From contig CAILNT010000104.1 in the NCBI GenBank assembly GCA_903835655.1, positions 1 to 33,672 of the forward strand: a stretch of 33,672 bases of DNA, written 5' to 3'. How positions within the stretch are numbered: position 1 is the first letter of the stretch; each line of letters opens with the position of its first letter. Below, piece by piece: positions 30,771-33,672 of the stretch. Below the pieces are notes generated by a model. That model had not been told where the DNA came from. It was given only the letters and a program-made list of their open reading frames with translations, and made no database searches. Origin of the DNA: an uncultured Pseudomonadota bacterium (lineage in GTDB: Bacteria > Pseudomonadota > Gammaproteobacteria > Burkholderiales > Thiobacillaceae). The position numbers and the translations under genes were made by a program.

Positions 30771-32120
30771 ATGGAACGACCGACCGAAACGACCGCCAGC
30801 GCGATCATCGAACTCAAAGCCGTGGGCAAATCCTTTCGCTCCGGCAGCGGTTCGGCCCGTCCCGTCCTGGACAACGTCGACCTCACCTTGCGCGCGGGGG
30901 AGATCGTCGCCTTGCTGGGTCGCTCCGGCTCGGGCAAATCCACCCTGTTGCGCATCATGGCCGGCCTGATCGGCAGCGATTCCGGTCAGGTGCTCTACAA
31001 GGGCTTGCCGCTCTATGGCACTGCGCGCGACATCAGCATGGTGTTCCAGTCCTTCGCCCTCTTCCCCTGGCTCACGGTGCAGCAGAACGTGGAACTGGGC
31101 ATGGAGGCACGGGGCATCCCGGCCGAGGAGCGGGAAAGGCGCGCCACCCAGGCCATCGAGATGATCGGCCTGTCCGGCTTCGAGGGCGCTCTGCCACGGG
31201 AACTGTCCGGCGGCATGCGCCAGCGCGTGGGCATCGCCCGCGCCCTGGTGCTGGAACCCGAAATCCTGCTCATGGACGAGGCTTTTTCCGCCCTGGACGT
31301 GCTCACCGGCGAACGTCTGCGCGATGACATCCTCGACTTGTGGGAAAGCGGCCAGATTCCGACCAAGGCGATGCTGGTGGTTTCGCACAACATCGAGGAA
31401 GCGGTGATGATGGCCGACCGGGTGTTGATCTTCGCCAGCGATCCCGGTTGCATCCGCTATGAACTGGCCGTCAACCTGCCAAGGCCGCGCGACGTGGAAA
31501 GCGAGGCGGTGCGCGCACTGGTCGACGACATCTACGGCCAACTGACCGCGGGCGAGACGCGCAGGGGCGGGCGTGCCAGCGATGCGCCGCCCAAGCTCAG
31601 GCTGGGAGACCGACTGCCCGAGGCGGACGTCACCCGCATGGAAGGCCTGCTCGAAATCCTCACCCTGGAGCCGTATCTGGGCCGCGCCGACCTGCCCCAT
31701 TTGGCGGATGCCACCGAACTGACCGACGACGAACTGCTGCATGTCTCCAGCGCTTTGTCCTTGCTGGGCTTCGCGCAGGTGGTCGGTGGCGACATCCTCA
31801 TCACCGAACTGGGACAGCGCTATGTCGCCGGGAACAACACTCTGCGCCAGACCCTGTTCGGCCAGCAGATCCTGGCCCATATACCGCTGGTGGCCTACAT
31901 CCGCCACGGCCTGGAACAGGACCCTTCCGGCGACCTGCACGAAAACCTGTTCCTCAAGCTATTGCGCTTCACCCTGAGCGAGGCCGAGGCCGAACGCGTG
32001 CTCAAGGTGGCGATCGAGTGGGGACGCTACGGCGAAGTCTACGAATACGACTACACCTCCGGGGTGATCCGCCTGCCGGAAGAGGACCTTCTCCAGGCGG
32101 AAGGCGAGACCGCACCGTAG
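30771..32120 (+). CDS. ABC transporter ATP-binding protein with C-terminal AAA-associated domain
   Basis: A 449-residue protein. The ATPase domain (about 12-260) has Walker A GRSGSGKST (50-58), a Q-loop glutamine in VFQSF (Q93), signature LSGGMRQR (145-152), Walker B ILLMDE (165-170) and the H-loop in VVSHNIEEA. The C-terminal part (about 290-440, from LPEADVTRMEGLLEIL on) matches the AAA-associated domain often found on NitT/TauT-type ATPases, thought to regulate transport. It pairs with the duplicated permease directly upstream, 10 bp away. The GAAGAG before the ATG is a usable ribosome-binding site. Confidence 0.88.
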   Translation: MERPTETTASAIIELKAVGKSFRSGSGSARPVLDNVDLTLRAGEIVALLGRSGSGKSTLLRIMAGLIGSDSGQVLYKGLPLYGTARDISMVFQSFALFPWLTVQQNVELGMEARGIPAEERERRATQAIEMIGLSGFEGALPRELSGGMRQRVGIARALVLEPEILLMDEAFSALDVLTGERLRDDILDLWESGQIPTKAMLVVSHNIEEAVMMADRVLIFASDPGCIRYELAVNLPRPRDVESEAVRALVDDIYGQLTAGETRRGGRASDAPPKLRLGDRLPEADVTRMEGLLEILTLEPYLGRADLPHLADATELTDDELLHVSSALSLLGFAQVVGGDILITELGQRYVAGNNTLRQTLFGQQILAHIPLVAYIRHGLEQDPSGDLHENLFLKLLRFTLSEAEAERVLKVAIEWGRYGEVYEYDYTSGVIRLPEEDLLQAEGETAP

Positions 32121-32173
32121 CCGGTCAGCCTTTCGAGTCACAGGCCGGACGCCTCTCCCGAGCCGGGGCAGCG

Positions 32174-33562
32174 CTACTCCCCCGCGGTGGCCCGGCCGCC
32201 GGCATTCTTGAGCAACACCACGGCGGCGGCGAGACGGCGGTTCTGAATCGCCACGCCGTTGCTTTCTGCGGCGCGCTCCGTGGCCTGCGCGCTGAGAACA
32301 CTCAAGGCATTGACCGTGCCGGCCAGGTACTGCGCTTCCGCGATCTCGCGGGCGCGGCGGGCCGAAGCCAGGGTCTGGGCTTGCTCTCCGGCTTCCCGTT
32401 GCAACAGGCGGGCCGCGGACAAGTTGTCCTGCACCTCCTGGAAGGCGGTCAACACGGTCTGGCGATAGCTGGCCACCGCCTGGTCGTAGCCGGCCCGGGC
32501 CTGGATCACGGCCGCATCACGCGCGCCGCCGTCGAACAGGGTCGCGGCCAGGCTGGGGCCCAGCGACCAGATGCGGCTGGGCGCGTTGAACAACTTGCTG
32601 AGCGCGGTGGATTTGAAGCCAACGTTGTTGGCAGCCAGGTCGAGTACCGGATAGTAGGCTGCCTGGGCCAGGCCGATCTGGGCATTGGCCGCCGCCATCT
32701 GGCGCTCGGCCGAGGCGATGTCGGGACGCCGCTCCAACAGGCCGGAGGGCAGCAATTCGGGGGGAGCCGGGACCAGCGGCAGGGGCGATTCGGCCACCTC
32801 CACTTCGCCACCACCCAGCAACGCGGTCAGGGCATGCTCCAGTTGCGCCCGCAGTAGCTCGTTTTCGCTCAACTGGGCGCGATCGTTGTTCAGCTGGGCC
32901 TCCGCCTGGGCGACGTCCAGCCCCGAAACCATGCCGGCGTCGTGGCGGCTGCGGGTGATGTCGAGGAAGCGCGCATCGTCCTTCAGTGTGGCCAGCAGCA
33001 ACTGCCGCTGCAAAACGGCGGCATGCAACTGGAACCAGGTCTGGGCCAGAAGGGCCTGGGTCGACAGGCGAACCGCGGCGAGGTCGTCGCCGCTGGCCTC
33101 GGCGCGCGCCTGGGCTTGCTCGATGCCGCGCCGCACCCGGCCCCAGACGTCGATCTCCCAGTTCGCGCTGGCCGTCAGGCCAAAGCCGTTGGCGGTCACG
33201 CCGGCGCTGCGGCCACGGCTGACAGCCACGTCACCGCTCACGCTTGGGCTGCGCGCGGCATAGGCGACATCGACGCCGGCACGCGCGGCCCGGTATTGGG
33301 CCTCGGCGATTTTCAGGGTCTGATTGTCGATCAGCACCCGCGCCTCCAGACGATCCAGTTCGGCATTGTCAAAGACGCTCCACCAGCGCGCGGGCACCTT
33401 GAATTCGCCGGGTTGGGCCACGTGCCATTGCCCGGTGGCGACCGCTTCGCTGAACTGCACGGGCAGCTGGACTTCGGGACGCCGGTATTCCGGGCCGACG
33501 GCACAGGCGGTGAGCAACAGGAGGGGAACGAGCAGGATCGGACGCACCGGAATATCCTTCAT
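32174..33562 (-). CDS. RND efflux outer membrane lipoprotein, NodT/OprM family
   Basis: A 462-residue outer membrane channel component. A lipobox LTAC (Cys about 20) is followed by AVGPEYRRPEV, the hallmark of the NodT/OprM group. Later segments WWSVFDNAELDRL, SANWEIDVWGRVRRG, RPDIASAERQM and AAYYPVLDL are typical, and the length is normal. It would form the exit duct of a tripartite RND pump whose permease ends just upstream on the same strand. The ATG at 33562 overlaps the permease stop (ATGA). A REP-like sequence abuts the start codon, leaving only GAGG about 10 bases away as a ribosome-binding site, so translation is probably coupled. Confidence 0.93.
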   Translation of the reverse strand: MKDIPVRPILLVPLLLLTACAVGPEYRRPEVQLPVQFSEAVATGQWHVAQPGEFKVPARWWSVFDNAELDRLEARVLIDNQTLKIAEAQYRAARAGVDVAYAARSPSVSGDVAVSRGRSAGVTANGFGLTASANWEIDVWGRVRRGIEQAQARAEASGDDLAAVRLSTQALLAQTWFQLHAAVLQRQLLLATLKDDARFLDITRSRHDAGMVSGLDVAQAEAQLNNDRAQLSENELLRAQLEHALTALLGGGEVEVAESPLPLVPAPPELLPSGLLERRPDIASAERQMAAANAQIGLAQAAYYPVLDLAANNVGFKSTALSKLFNAPSRIWSLGPSLAATLFDGGARDAAVIQARAGYDQAVASYRQTVLTAFQEVQDNLSAARLLQREAGEQAQTLASARRAREIAEAQYLAGTVNALSVLSAQATERAAESNGVAIQNRRLAAAVVLLKNAGGRATAGE

Positions 33563-33672
33563 GTGGGAGCAGCCTCGGCCGCGATTTGTGGCACCAGGAG
33601 GGCCGGGGCCGGGCGGCGCATCATCCAATTTCGCAGCCGGTCCATGAGCAGGTAGACCACCGGCGTGGTGTA
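33559..33672 (-). CDS. C-terminal end of an RND efflux permease (partial)
   Basis: Thirty-seven codons and a stop run in from the right edge. The reading YTTPVVYLLMDRLRNWM is the conserved end of the last membrane helix of AcrB/MdtB-type RND pumps. The final residues (VPQIAAEAAPT) come from a REP-like repeat. The rest of the gene lies outside the window. It overlaps the outer membrane factor gene by 4 bp, so both belong to one operon. Confidence 0.85.
   Translation of the reverse strand, partial: YTTPVVYLLMDRLRNWMMRRPAPALLVPQIAAEAAPT
33563..33585. repeat. Single REP-like sequence at the RND permease/outer-membrane gene junction
   Basis: GTGGGAGCAGCCTCGGCCG and onwards (33563-33585) is related to the REPs at 28.9 kb, with stem GCAGCC/GGCCGC (one mismatch). 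It begins one base after the ATG of the outer membrane gene, read on the minus strand, and encodes the last residues of the RND permease. Confidence 0.6.

Noticed and set aside
1-33672. CRISPR arrays, tRNA or rRNA genes, replication origin
   Set aside because: No regularly spaced direct repeats, cloverleaf-like sequences or rRNA segments were noticed by eye; a computed scan was not possible.

Overview
This GC-rich window looks like chromosomal DNA of a betaproteobacterium. The evidence is a DUF1841 gene between nth and rarA, HemW, an RsmA with no pdxA attached, a peptide-type ABC operon, and many short palindromic repeats. The genus cannot be named from the sequence alone.

Layout. (1) 1-934: rsmA, whose start codon abuts a truncated copy of a MITE-like repeat. 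(2) 1000-9424: a signalling block. A minus-strand PAS-PAS-GGDEF-EAL protein, with an apparently active cyclase and a degenerate EAL domain, diverges from a tightly packed plus-strand operon. That operon encodes a REC-PAS-PAS-HD-GYP response regulator, a TolC-like outer membrane protein, a PhnD-like periplasmic binding protein and a membrane histidine kinase. One intergenic region therefore lies between a c-di-GMP maker and a c-di-GMP degrader. (3) 9604-10761: hemW. (4) 10897-14752: an SSB-like protein with an acidic IDDDDVPF tail, followed by a 1040-aa protein. This joins a beta-class (type III Mod-like) DNA methyltransferase to the PD-(D/E)xK end of a type III Res subunit, with no helicase between. 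(5) 14749-22018: a peptide/antibiotic-type ABC importer (lipoprotein binding protein, two permeases, a double ATPase). It is interrupted by a VapBC toxin-antitoxin pair and by a 238-bp MITE-like element. (6) 22089-25852: housekeeping genes (small basic Asr-like exported protein, RlmN-family radical SAM methylase, nth, DUF1841, rarA). (7) 25982-28820: a lipoprotein phosphodiesterase of the alkaline phosphatase superfamily with a Pho-box-like upstream site, followed by a small exported protein. (8) 29030-32120: a NitT/TauT-type ABC transporter with a duplicated permease. (9) 32174-33672: the end of an RND efflux operon on the minus strand.

A theme of the window is that short repeats have become part of genes. 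A palindromic repeat lies in frame in the methyltransferase. Another lengthens the N-terminus of the double ATPase. A REP-like sequence encodes the last residues of an RND pump and abuts the next start codon. The MITE-like termini supply the ribosome-binding region and the first two bases of the start codon of both rsmA and an ABC permease gene.

The best candidates for something undescribed are the kinase/binding protein/TolC/HD-GYP operon, the helicase-less Mod-nuclease fusion beside an SSB-like protein, and the MITE-like element that delivers translation starts. All functional statements are read from motifs and context; no database search was run.
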